Shown piece after piece: positions 1 through 7,546 of a stretch of 64,000 nucleotides of DNA. The stretch is from CAZAPG01 sp964486935 (GTDB lineage: Bacteria; Chloroflexota; Anaerolineae; 4572-78; J111), in contig CAZAPG010000002.1 in NCBI GenBank assembly GCA_964486935.1, forward strand, positions 248,001 through 312,000, in the 5' to 3' direction. Under the pieces are notes generated by a model. It did not search any database and had not been told where the DNA came from. It worked only from the letters and a program-made list of their open reading frames with translations. Numbering within the stretch: position 1 is the stretch's first letter; each line of letters starts with the position of its first letter. The translations under genes were made by a program, and so were the position numbers.

Positions 1-435
1 TCTGTTTTTTGAGACGCGAACCGGAGGAATCCCCAGCGCCTTGACCAGATTGGGCGGAGGCGTGACGCCGGCGGCAGGTTCGGCGGGAAAGTCCATTTCA
101 ATCCATTCGCCGCTTCGTTTGGCGGTCAGCAGCCCGCTGCGGGTATAAAAGCGGGCCGTATCAGCGGGCGATAGTCGCTCCGTTTCCCACAACACGTGGG
201 CGCTGGCCAGCGTGGCGTGTCCGCACAAATCCACCTCGGTGGCGGGGGTGAACCAGCGCAATTTGTACCCGTCACTTTGGGGGTGCAAAAATGCAGTTTC
301 AGACAGGTTCATTTCGGCGGCTACGTTTTGCATCCAGGCCTCGTCTGCCGGTTCGGCCAGCAGGCAAACTGCCGCCGGGTTGCCCCGAAACGGCTCGGCG
401 GTAAAGGCGTCAACTTGAATGATGGATTGGCTCAT
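1..435 (-). CDS. PhzF-family isomerase/epimerase, N-terminal part
   Basis: The first 145 codons of a gene that runs off the left edge. The product begins MSQSIIQVDAF and contains the PhzF hallmarks GNPAAVC (residues 18-24), the SETAF block with the probable acid/base Glu46, and DLCGHATLASAH. The PhzF family comprises diaminopimelate-epimerase-fold isomerases of phenazine synthesis and many uncharacterised relatives, so a phenazine role must not be assumed. The ATG at 433-435 follows a GGAG a few bases upstream. It is divergent from the toxin-antitoxin pair. Family assignment is firm; substrate is unknown. Confidence 0.88.
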   Translation of the reverse strand, partial: MSQSIIQVDAFTAEPFRGNPAAVCLLAEPADEAWMQNVAAEMNLSETAFLHPQSDGYKLRWFTPATEVDLCGHATLASAHVLWETERLSPADTARFYTRSGLLTAKRSGEWIEMDFPAEPAAGVTPPPNLVKALGIPPVRVSKNR

Positions 436-544
436 AGATAATCTCCTTGCCTGAGCTTGCCAAAGGGTTCGTGCTCTTCGCGCCCGTAGCAAAAGTTTCT
501 TGCTCGCCGGACAGGAATTTGACTCGTAAGATAATTCCAATTAA

Positions 545-573
545 TTGACAATACTATGATTGGCAGGCATAAT
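545..573 (+). promoter_or_regulatory. Promoter of the AbrB/VapC operon
   Basis: TTGACA at 545-550 and CATAAT at 568-573 with a 17-bp spacer, about 50 bp before the antitoxin start. A TGTCAA at 603-608 is the inverted copy of the -35 hexamer and could be part of an autoregulatory site, as these antitoxins usually repress their own operon. Confidence 0.6.
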
Positions 574-623
574 TGCATTTGATTGTAATAGTGATTAATG
601 ACTGTCAACCAGGATATTAATTG

Positions 624-875
624 ATGAATACAAGTAAAGTTGGACGTAGAGGACAAATTACAATTCCTACCGGCATTCGGCGTTGGCTTAAACTGCAAGA
701 GGGAGACCGGGTTGCTTTTGTTCAACGGGGTGACGAGATTGTGCTACAACCTCTCACTCGAACCCTGCTTGATTTACGGGGAAGCATTCCCGTGTCTGGT
801 CCCCAGGATTTTGTAGCTATTCGCCGCCAGGTGTTACAGGCTCACGCTAAAAAGGCAGTGGCGGATGAAACCTGA
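624..875 (+). CDS. AbrB/MazE-type antitoxin
   Basis: An 83-residue protein with an N-terminal swapped-hairpin AbrB domain: the run KVGRRGQITIP followed by IRRWLKLQEGDRV is the standard family signature. The C-terminal half is the probable toxin-binding tail. A TTG lies directly before the ATG, but the AGGA at 611-614 is better spaced for the ATG at 624. It overlaps the downstream VapC gene by 11 bp, the usual antitoxin-first arrangement of type II systems. The product should neutralise the PIN toxin and repress the operon. Confidence 0.85.
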   Translation: MNTSKVGRRGQITIPTGIRRWLKLQEGDRVAFVQRGDEIVLQPLTRTLLDLRGSIPVSGPQDFVAIRRQVLQAHAKKAVADET

Positions 876-1287
876 ACAGTTTTTTGTTGATACAAATCTG
901 TTTTTGCGCTATCTGACTAATGATATTGCTCACCAGGCCGATGCGGTAGAACTGCTAATGAAACAGGCTGCCGGCGGAGAAGTAACCCTGGTAACAAACA
1001 GCCTCGTCATTGCCGAGATTGTCTGGACCTTGGAGTCATTTTATGGCCTGACCAAAAGTGATATTCAAGAAAAAGTGCTTGCTATTTTGAATACCCCCGG
1101 CTTGCAGGTTGCGGATGATAATTTGATTTTGCAAGCCATCGACTGGTATGCCGCCCAAAATATTGATTATATTGACGCTTACAACGGCGCCTGGCTGCTG
1201 GCCGAAGGATTGACAACAGTTTACACTTTTGATCGTAAACATTTTATTCGTCTCCCCGGTGTTGAAGTTAAAGTACCGGGCGAATAG
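865..1287 (+). CDS. vapC: PIN-domain ribonuclease toxin, VapC family
   Basis: A 140-residue PIN protein of typical VapC length. The metal-binding acidic residues are visible: Asp9 in FVDTN, Glu51 in IAEIVW, Asp101/Asp104 in the DYIDAYNGA block, and Asp123 in YTFDRKHF. VapC toxins are Mg-dependent endoribonucleases, often acting on tRNA. It overlaps the AbrB-type antitoxin and converges with lysJ, with about 10 bp between the two stops. All catalytic residues are present, so the toxin looks intact. Confidence 0.88.
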   Translation: MKPEQFFVDTNLFLRYLTNDIAHQADAVELLMKQAAGGEVTLVTNSLVIAEIVWTLESFYGLTKSDIQEKVLAILNTPGLQVADDNLILQAIDWYAAQNIDYIDAYNGAWLLAEGLTTVYTFDRKHFIRLPGVEVKVPGE

Positions 1288-1297
1288 TCGCCATAAC

Positions 1298-2476
1298 TTA
1301 CGCTAATACCTCTCCAATGACCTTAACCACCTGCTCCAAATCATCCTGCTCAATCACCAGCGGCGGCAGCAGGCGCAGCACATTCAGCCCGGCGGGCAGC
1401 GCCCACACGCCGCGCTCCATCAACGTTTGCAGCACAGGGGTCACTTTACTCCGTAGTTCCACGCCAATCATCAACCCCAGGCCGCGCACCTCTCTGATTT
1501 GCCGGGCGTTTAGCGCCGCGAGTTCTCGGTGCAGCCACGCGCCCAGCTTATCGGCCCGCTGCGGTAGTTGTTCTTCGGCCATCACCTCGATGACGGCCCG
1601 GCTGGCGGCGCAGGCCAGCGGATTGCCGCCAAAGGTGCTGCCGTGCAAGCCCGCTTGAAACTGGCCCAATTCTGACCGCCAGGCCGTGACCCCCATTGGC
1701 AGGCCGCCGCCAATGGATTTGCCCAGCGCCACCACATCCGGCGACAGCCCGTGATGCTCGCAGGCCAGCCAGCGCCCGGTGCGGCCCACGCCGGTTTGAA
1801 TCTCGTCAACAATCAGCAGCGCGCCGCGCTCGGTGCAGAAACGGCGCAGGGCCTGAAAAAACTCTGTTGAGCCGGGATAAACGCCGCCTTCGCCTTGCAC
1901 AATTTCGACCAGTACGGCGGCGGTCTTGTCGCCAATGGCCTGGTCCATCGCCTCGATGTTGTCGTAGGGTACGTGGGTAATTTCCGGCAGCAGCGGCTCA
2001 AACGGCTCCCGATATTTTTTATTCCAGGTGGCGCTTAACGCGCCCATCGTGCGCCCGTGAAAGCCGCGCATGGCGGCCACAATGCCGGGCCGGCCGGTCT
2101 GGTAGCGGGCAAATTTCAGCGCGCTCTCAATGGCCTCAGTGCCGGAGTTGGAGGGGTGAATGTGGCAGCCCGGCCAGCCCAGACTGTCCTTGAAAACCCC
2201 GGCCATATCGCGCAGCCACAGGGCGCGCTGGTCATTATAACTGGATTCCTGCCCGGCGACGTAAGTATCAAGCTGCTGTTTGATGGCCTGAATTACTACG
2301 GGGTGGCTGTGGCCCACGTTGGCCCAGCCCTGCGCCCCGGCGCAGTCAATATATTCGTGGCCCTCGCTGTCCCACAGCCGGGCGCCTTTGGCCCGCACAA
2401 TGGCTACGGGCCGTCGCCCCACGCCGCCGGAGGTGTAGGCGGATTCGAGTTGCTGGATGTCGTTGTAGTTCATCAT
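1298..2476 (-). CDS. lysJ: LysW-aminoadipate semialdehyde aminotransferase (LysJ)
   Basis: A class III PLP aminotransferase of the acetylornithine-aminotransferase type, 392 residues. Visible are the SNSGTEA phosphate-binding loop (about 109-115), DEIQTGVGRTG with the ring-binding Asp at 224, and the Schiff-base lysine K253 in ALGKSIGGG. In the LysW pathway it converts LysW-bound aminoadipate semialdehyde to LysW-lysine, with glutamate as amino donor. It is the last gene of the lys operon, its ATG overlapping the lysZ stop (ATGA); an alternative ATG lies one codon later. It could also act on the LysW-glutamate (ornithine) branch. Confidence 0.9.
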   Translation of the reverse strand: MMNYNDIQQLESAYTSGGVGRRPVAIVRAKGARLWDSEGHEYIDCAGAQGWANVGHSHPVVIQAIKQQLDTYVAGQESSYNDQRALWLRDMAGVFKDSLGWPGCHIHPSNSGTEAIESALKFARYQTGRPGIVAAMRGFHGRTMGALSATWNKKYREPFEPLLPEITHVPYDNIEAMDQAIGDKTAAVLVEIVQGEGGVYPGSTEFFQALRRFCTERGALLIVDEIQTGVGRTGRWLACEHHGLSPDVVALGKSIGGGLPMGVTAWRSELGQFQAGLHGSTFGGNPLACAASRAVIEVMAEEQLPQRADKLGAWLHRELAALNARQIREVRGLGLMIGVELRSKVTPVLQTLMERGVWALPAGLNVLRLLPPLVIEQDDLEQVVKVIGEVLA

Positions 2477-3279
2477 TCCCCAATCACCGTCCCCTGGCCG
2501 GCAATTGCCCGCCGCACCGGCTGCGCTACCCGGCCATCGGCAAACACCACCCGGCCAATGCCCTGGGCCAGGGCTTCTTGCGCACCCATCACTTTCTTTT
2601 TCATCCGGTCTTCGGCCACGCTCATAAATGAGTCAATTTTGGCTTTGGGGATGTGTTTAATCAGGCTCGACTCGTCGGGGAAGTTGGCCAGCAGCCCCGG
2701 CACGTTGCTGAGAATAATCAGCGCCTCGGCCTGAAAAGCGGCGGCGGTGGCGGCGGCGGCGCGGTCGCCATCCACGTTGATAGCTTCGCCCTCATAGCTG
2801 CTGGCCGGCGGAGTCAGCACCGGCAGCGCGCCCGCGTCGAGCAGCGTTTGCAACAGGGCCGTGTTGACTTTTTCCACCTTGCCGGTGTAGTCGTCCCGAA
2901 TAACCATTTTGCGCCCGTTTTGGATCACTTTGATGGCGTCTTTGCGCGGCCCTTCCCACAGGCGGCCATCAAGGCCGCTCAGGCCAACGGCGTTGACTCC
3001 GCGCATTTGCAGCTTCTCCACCAGCCCTTTGTTCATCTGGCCACAGTAGACCATTTCAAAAATCTCCAGGGTGCGCCTATCGGTGCGGCGAGAGGTAAAG
3101 CCGCTCACAGAAGTGACAAACTGCGGCGGGTGTCCCAACTGCTCTGCCACTTTATTGGTGAGCGCCGAGCCGCCGTGCACAACAATTAACCGCTGGCCGG
3201 CTTTTACCAGTTCAGCAATATCATCGGCAATGTAATCGTAATTGATGCCTTGGCTGCCGCCAATTTTTAAAACGATCAT
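2473..3279 (-). CDS. lysZ: LysW-aminoadipate kinase (LysZ)
   Basis: A 268-residue amino-acid kinase of the acetylglutamate-kinase fold. The N-terminal VLKIGGSQG forms the ATP phosphate loop, IVVHGGS is the second glycine loop, and the C-terminal half carries GDRAAAATAAAFQAE and ILSNVPGLL. It phosphorylates the side-chain carboxylate of aminoadipate (or glutamate) while it is amide-linked to LysW. It lies in the lysWXY-ZJ series, separated from lysY by two extra genes, and overlaps lysJ. Operon context favours LysZ over ArgB. Confidence 0.88.
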   Translation of the reverse strand: MIVLKIGGSQGINYDYIADDIAELVKAGQRLIVVHGGSALTNKVAEQLGHPPQFVTSVSGFTSRRTDRRTLEIFEMVYCGQMNKGLVEKLQMRGVNAVGLSGLDGRLWEGPRKDAIKVIQNGRKMVIRDDYTGKVEKVNTALLQTLLDAGALPVLTPPASSYEGEAINVDGDRAAAATAAAFQAEALIILSNVPGLLANFPDESSLIKHIPKAKIDSFMSVAEDRMKKKVMGAQEALAQGIGRVVFADGRVAQPVRRAIAGQGTVIGE

Positions 3280-3288
3280 CCTTTTCCC

Positions 3289-3927
3289 TTACTGTTTGGC
3301 CCCACAATCCGGGCAAAATTTAGCGTTACTTTCCAATTGGGTACCGCACTCAGTACAAAACTTTTGCGTTTTGATGGCTGTGCCGCACTCGCTGCAAAAT
3401 TTGGCATTGGGTTTCAGGCTGGCCCCACAATTGGGACAACCGGCCCGGCGGTCATCGCCTTTGGTGTATTGGTCCACATTATACTGGCGCTCCGATACTT
3501 GCTGCCGGGCCTGGTCCGCAATGGTCTGCGATTGTGCCTGCGCTGCTTCAACGGCCGCATCGGGGGCGCAGTTAAAGCACATCCCGCGACTTTCGTTCCA
3601 GCAGCGCTTGCGGCAAATCCAACCGTTGCAGTGCGGGCATTGAACAAAATGCTCGATTACCTCATCCACAGCTTCCTTAAAGGCGTGGTCGTGCGCCTGT
3701 TCCCAGGCGGCAGAGTGAACTCGCTCGCTAACGTTTGCCAGGTTGCCAAGAACACCCCCAAAAAAACCGCCGGCCGTATCCATCGCCTCGGAAATGAGGC
3801 CGGTGGCGGAAGTTTGAAATTTTGAGCGATAGCCATTACCGCATCGCTCGCAAAAAAACTCCCACTGAAAGCCGCGATGAGTGCTCAAATCGCTATAGTT
3901 GCGAGTAAATTCGATAAACTCGGTCAT
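3289..3927 (-). CDS. Zinc-ribbon protein of unknown function
   Basis: A 212-residue cytoplasmic protein. An N-terminal CERCGNGY motif begins a first metal site. The middle carries CPHCNGWICRKRC-type cysteines and a CFNC pair. The C-terminus is a string of zinc ribbons (CPNCGASL, CSECGTAI, CTECGTQL, CPDCGAKQ). I chose the ATG at 3925-3927, which has an AGAGG upstream; a longer reading frame exists but lacks support. It sits between lysZ and the DNA methyltransferase in the LysW operon. Such ribbon arrays usually bind nucleic acid or proteins; the function is unknown. Confidence 0.75.
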   Translation of the reverse strand: MTEFIEFTRNYSDLSTHRGFQWEFFCERCGNGYRSKFQTSATGLISEAMDTAGGFFGGVLGNLANVSERVHSAAWEQAHDHAFKEAVDEVIEHFVQCPHCNGWICRKRCWNESRGMCFNCAPDAAVEAAQAQSQTIADQARQQVSERQYNVDQYTKGDDRRAGCPNCGASLKPNAKFCSECGTAIKTQKFCTECGTQLESNAKFCPDCGAKQ

Positions 3928-3971
3928 GTTTGTTAGCCTCTTGAATGAAAAAGAAGGTTTATAGAGCAATA

Positions 3972-4901
3972 TTAAATTTTACTGTTTCGTTCCCAAAAAA
4001 CGCCCGCTTCATATCCCTGAATGCGCTGGTCGGTATCTGCCAGGGCCAGACGTTTTTCGGCCAGGCAGCAGTAAGCGTCGTCAATTTCAATGCCGACATA
4101 CTGCCGTCCCAACTTTTTAGCCGCCACCGAAGTTGTGCCCGACCCCAAAAACGGGTCGAGCACCACATCGCCGGGGTTGGAACTGGCCAGGATGATTTTG
4201 GCCAGCAGCTTTTCCGGCTTTTGGGTGGGATGGTCGGTGTTTTCCGGCATCGACCAGAATGGCACGGTCAAATCGGTCCACAGGTTGCCGGGATGCGTCA
4301 GCCGAAAACGCCCGCGCCGAGTTTGTTGCCAATCTTTGGGGGCGCCATTTTCTGTGTAGGGGGCAATCACCCGCCGTTTCAACTTGACCGCTGCCAGGTT
4401 GAAGGTGTAATCGTCCGATACGGTACAAAACCAGATATCCTCAGAGGCGTTTTTCCAATTGGTTTTGGCCCCGCGCCCCTTCTCCCGCTCCCAGGTGATG
4501 CGATTGCGGACCACAAAATAGTTCTGCGCTATCCGCTGAATGGCCGCCGCCGACTGCCAGTCGCCGCAGATATAAACCGAAGCGGTGGGTTTGAGGGTGC
4601 TGACCAGCGGCCCAAGCCACGAGTCCAGCCAGGCTTCGTACTCGTCCAGCGGCATCCGGCTAAAGCTGCGCCGGTTGAAGGATTTATTAAGGTTGTAAGG
4701 AGGGTCAATGAATAGCAGGTCAACAAATTGTTGGGGCAGGTAAGCCAAAACATCCAGCAGATTTTGGTGAATGGTTTTGTTTAGAATATCCTGCACCGTC
4801 GCCGGAGCGTTTAATTGAACCAATTTTGCCCCGTATTGTAACTTTTCGGTTGGCGTCAGGGTAATGGTTTTGTTACGGGGCGCGCGTTTTTTTTCAGCCA
4901 T
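3972..4901 (-). CDS. Site-specific DNA methyltransferase (amino-methyl, beta-type order)
   Basis: A 309-residue N6-adenine/N4-cytosine DNA methyltransferase. The catalytic DPPY (residues 66-69) comes first and the AdoMet-binding LDPFLGSGTT (about 248-257) comes last, followed by YVGIEID. This motif order is that of the beta group, and the middle should hold the target-recognition region. No restriction endonuclease or specificity gene is adjacent, so it may be an orphan regulatory methyltransferase. The ATG at 4899-4901 is preferred over an upstream TTG that would overlap lysY. It sits inside the LysW operon. Confidence 0.88.
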   Translation of the reverse strand: MAEKKRAPRNKTITLTPTEKLQYGAKLVQLNAPATVQDILNKTIHQNLLDVLAYLPQQFVDLLFIDPPYNLNKSFNRRSFSRMPLDEYEAWLDSWLGPLVSTLKPTASVYICGDWQSAAAIQRIAQNYFVVRNRITWEREKGRGAKTNWKNASEDIWFCTVSDDYTFNLAAVKLKRRVIAPYTENGAPKDWQQTRRGRFRLTHPGNLWTDLTVPFWSMPENTDHPTQKPEKLLAKIILASSNPGDVVLDPFLGSGTTSVAAKKLGRQYVGIEIDDAYCCLAEKRLALADTDQRIQGYEAGVFWERNSKI

Positions 4902-4915
4902 ATAGCCCAACAAAA

Positions 4916-5968
4916 TCAAACAGGATGCAGCCCCGGAAACTCAAGCCCGGTTGTTTCCGGCCAGCCCAGCATCACATTCATTGTTTGCACAGCGCTGCCG
5001 GCCGCGCCCTTCATCAAGTTGTCCAGCGCCGCAATGATGACCACGCGCTGGCTGCCTTCTTCAACCTCAAAGCCAACATCGCAGTAGTTAGAGCCGGCCA
5101 GCAGCTTGGGTTCCGGGTAACGGAAGATGCCACTTTTCTGCTTGACCAGCCGGATAAAGGGTTCTGACTTGTACGCCTGGCGATAGATTTTCCACAAATC
5201 CTTTTCTTCCAGCGCCTCATTCAACAGGCAGTGAGCCGTAACCAACGCGCCCCGCACCAGCTCCACCGAGGTGACGGACATGTACAGTTCAAAGTTATCG
5301 CCCGCCACCTGTTGCACTTCGGCCTGATGGCGGTGGCCGGTGGGTCGAAACGAGCGCACCGCGCCGCTGCGCTCCGGGTGGTGCGAGCCTTCGTTGGGCC
5401 GCGCCCCGCCCTCGGATGAGCCGACTTTGACATCGGCAATCACTTTACCCCCGGCCAGCAGGCCGGCCCGGGCCAGCGGCAGCAGCGCCAGATTGGTGAC
5501 GGTGGCGTTACAGCCTACACCGCTGGCGTAGCTGGCCCCGGCCAATTCCTCTCGATACCGTTCCGGCAGGCCATACACAAACTTTTGCAGCCACTCCGGG
5601 GCCGGGTGCGCCTCGCCGTACCATTGCGCGTAGGCATCGGTGTTTTGCAGCCGAAAATCAGCCGAGGTGTCGATGATGCGCCCGGCCAGCCCGGCAAATT
5701 GCTCGATATGTTTGGCGGCGTAGCCGTGCGGTTGGGCCAAAAACAGCAAGTCGCACGCCTCCAGCGTGTCGGGATGGGAAAACTGTAAATCTGTAACCCC
5801 ACGCAGGTTGGGGTGAGCCGAGTGGGCAAACTTGCCCGTCTGGCTGGCGCTGGTAATCTGTTTGACGTCCACCTGCGGGTGAAAGAGCAGCAGCCGCAGC
5901 AGTTCTCCGCCCACGTAGCCGCTGCCCCCCACAATGGATACGTCTACCTTGTTGTTTAATTGTGCCAT
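4916..5968 (-). CDS. lysY: LysW-aminoadipyl-6-phosphate reductase (LysY)
   Basis: A 350-residue homologue of N-acetyl-glutamyl-phosphate reductase. An N-terminal Rossmann motif SIVGGSGYVGGE (11-22) binds NADPH. The catalytic cysteine is Cys153 in GVGCNAT, and the conserved HHPERSG and HRHQAEV blocks follow. It reduces the acyl phosphate on LysW-bound aminoadipate to the semialdehyde. It lies downstream of lysX with a 67-bp gap and upstream of the DNA methyltransferase. The companion lysW and lysX favour LysY over ArgC. Confidence 0.9.
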   Translation of the reverse strand: MAQLNNKVDVSIVGGSGYVGGELLRLLLFHPQVDVKQITSASQTGKFAHSAHPNLRGVTDLQFSHPDTLEACDLLFLAQPHGYAAKHIEQFAGLAGRIIDTSADFRLQNTDAYAQWYGEAHPAPEWLQKFVYGLPERYREELAGASYASGVGCNATVTNLALLPLARAGLLAGGKVIADVKVGSSEGGARPNEGSHHPERSGAVRSFRPTGHRHQAEVQQVAGDNFELYMSVTSVELVRGALVTAHCLLNEALEEKDLWKIYRQAYKSEPFIRLVKQKSGIFRYPEPKLLAGSNYCDVGFEVEEGSQRVVIIAALDNLMKGAAGSAVQTMNVMLGWPETTGLEFPGLHPV

Positions 5969-6035
5969 TTACTAGACCTTTGAACGGACCAATGACGAAA
6001 GTTGTTTTATTCGTCTCCGGTCGTTCGTCGATGAT

Positions 6036-6887
6036 TTACATTTCGCCCCGGCCCACTTTGATAATGTAATCAACCACCACATCGGGAATGTTGACGCCGG
6101 TGGTGTCGATGCTGTTGCGAAACTCCATTGTATAGTTAACTTCATTGACCATCAGCTGGCCCTCTTTTGTTTCCAGAATATCAACGGCTACCACCCCGCC
6201 GCCCACGGCTTTGGCCGCCGCCAGCGATAGCTCATTAATTTGGGGCGTTACCGGGCAGTTGACAGCCTTGCCGCCGCGCGCGGTGTTGGTAATCCAGTGC
6301 TCGCTGTAGCGGTAAATTGCGCCGATGGTTTCATCGCCAACCACAAAACTGCGGATGTCGCGGGCCGGCTTGTCGATATACTCCTGAATGTAAAAGATGG
6401 AGTGATTGTAAGTGCCCAAAATTTGCTTGTGCTCTAAAATGGTTTCGGCGGCCTCGCGGTCGTTCACTTTAGAAATCAGGCGGCCCCACGAGCCGATAGC
6501 CGGCTTGAGCACCACCGGGTAGCCCATCTCCTCAATGGCCTGTAGCGCCGATTCCGGAGTGAAGGCAATTTTGCAGCGCGGCGAAGGCACGCCATCTCTA
6601 ATCAGCGCCGAGGTAGTTTCCAGCTTGTTGCCGCAAATCAGCGCGACCGGGTAACTATTGACAGTGGGGATACCCCAATCGTTGAGAATACGCAGGGCGT
6701 ACAGGGCGCGCGAGTGATTAATGCAGCGTTCAACGACCACATCGTAACGCTTCCAGCCATCTTGGTGCAGGTCAAAAATAACTTCGCGGTCATCGACAAT
6801 ATTCACGTCCTGACCGCGCTTTTCAAAAGCCTGCATCAGTAATTTTTCTTCAACCCGAACCCGGGATAGTAAGACTGCAATTTTCAT
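6036..6887 (-). CDS. lysX: LysW-aminoadipate ligase (LysX), ATP-grasp
   Basis: A 283-residue ATP-grasp ligase of the RimK/LysX family. It begins MKIAVLLSRVRVEEK, carries VLKPAIGSWGRLISKV for ATP binding, and ends with MVNEVNYTMEFRNS, which holds metal-binding Glu/Asn residues. It joins the alpha-amino group of aminoadipate (or glutamate) to the C-terminal glutamate of LysW. The ATG at 6885-6887 has GGAG about 7 bases upstream and gives the usual family length. It lies about 70 bp after lysW. Whether it is LysX or the ornithine-branch ArgX cannot be settled by eye. Confidence 0.9.
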   Translation of the reverse strand: MKIAVLLSRVRVEEKLLMQAFEKRGQDVNIVDDREVIFDLHQDGWKRYDVVVERCINHSRALYALRILNDWGIPTVNSYPVALICGNKLETTSALIRDGVPSPRCKIAFTPESALQAIEEMGYPVVLKPAIGSWGRLISKVNDREAAETILEHKQILGTYNHSIFYIQEYIDKPARDIRSFVVGDETIGAIYRYSEHWITNTARGGKAVNCPVTPQINELSLAAAKAVGGGVVAVDILETKEGQLMVNEVNYTMEFRNSIDTTGVNIPDVVVDYIIKVGRGEM

Positions 6888-6959
6888 CTTTGACTCCAGC
6901 AGGGAATGAACGAATGTGCGAATAAGGTAACTATCCACCTTGCCTATTCGCCGGCTCGC

Positions 6960-7133
6960 TTATTCGCCCCAATCCTCCTCTTCTTCCGGGGCCAGGTCAA
7001 TCGTGGGTGGGTCTATGCTGGTAACTTCCAGCTCTACGCCGCAGTCGGCGCACTGCACAATTTCGCCCTCCATCACATCGTCTGCCAAAACAACATCGGC
7101 AGCGCATTCGGGACATTCGGCTATTTTGCTCAT
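6960..7133 (-). CDS. lysW: LysW amino-group carrier protein
   Basis: A 57-residue protein, MSKIAECPECAADV at the start and EDWGE at the end. The two cysteine pairs (CPEC at 7-10 and CADC at 28-31) form the LysW zinc ribbon. The acidic C-terminal EDWGE tail is the exact signature whose last glutamate is covalently linked to the substrate amino group. A strong AAGGAG lies about 10 bases before the ATG. It is first in the operon, ahead of lysX and lysY. This gene, found by translating by hand, fixes the pathway as the LysW-dependent one. Confidence 0.93.
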   Translation of the reverse strand: MSKIAECPECAADVVLADDVMEGEIVQCADCGVELEVTSIDPPTIDLAPEEEEDWGE

Positions 7134-7211
7134 TGGGTAAAAACTCCTTCCTGGTAAAATTGGTTTTTATCAAATAATCGGCGACGCTTTGGCCGGCCTT
7201 GCAATGTGAAA

Positions 7212-7267
7212 CGTGGTGCGAGGAAAGTGACTCGCAGTTTTTTTGCGCCCACGTTCCACGCACCACG
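7212..7267. repeat. Inverted repeat in the lysW leader region
   Basis: CGTGGTGCG at 7212-7220 is repeated inverted as CGCACCACG at 7259-7267. It lies between the MITE-like element and lysW, so it could be a stem in the lysW leader RNA or a degenerate dispersed repeat. No regulator can be named. Confidence 0.4.
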
Positions 7268-7354
7268 CCGTTATGGTTCAGATTACTTGTGGCTTGCCAA
7301 ATATCACGTCAACAACGGATGATACCACACTTCAGCCTATAAAGAAAATGATTT

Positions 7355-7473
7355 TACGGAAATGGGTGCGTCCCAAATTTTAGAAAATTGGGGACAAACC
7401 AGGGGGGATTCGGGGGGATACCCCCCGCGCCCCCCAATCTGCTCCCAAAATTTGGGACAGACCCTACGGAAAT
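7355..7473. mobile_element. MITE-like element with 9-bp target duplication
   Basis: A 101-bp element (7364-7464) bounded by 18-bp terminal inverted repeats that differ at two positions: GGGTGCGTCCCAAATTTT on the left, and the complement of GGGTCTGTCCCAAATTTT on the right. The nonamer TACGGAAAT occurs on each side (7355-7363 and 7465-7473), as expected for a target-site duplication. The interior is a chain of nested G6/C6 hairpins. There is no coding capacity, so any mobility would need a transposase in trans. Confidence 0.75.
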
Positions 7474-7546
7474 GTCACATTTCGCATTCGTAGCAAAGTG
7501 TTGGTAAAATAAGGGCGTTCAGATATTTCTATACAGGACACCAACC

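Larger units (their letters stand above)
7134..7546. other. Intergenic region between lysW and the histidine kinase
   Basis: About 410 bases between divergent genes. It holds the lysW leader inverted repeat and the MITE-like element listed separately. The remaining sequence must carry two divergent promoters, but I could not pick either with confidence. Confidence 0.6.
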
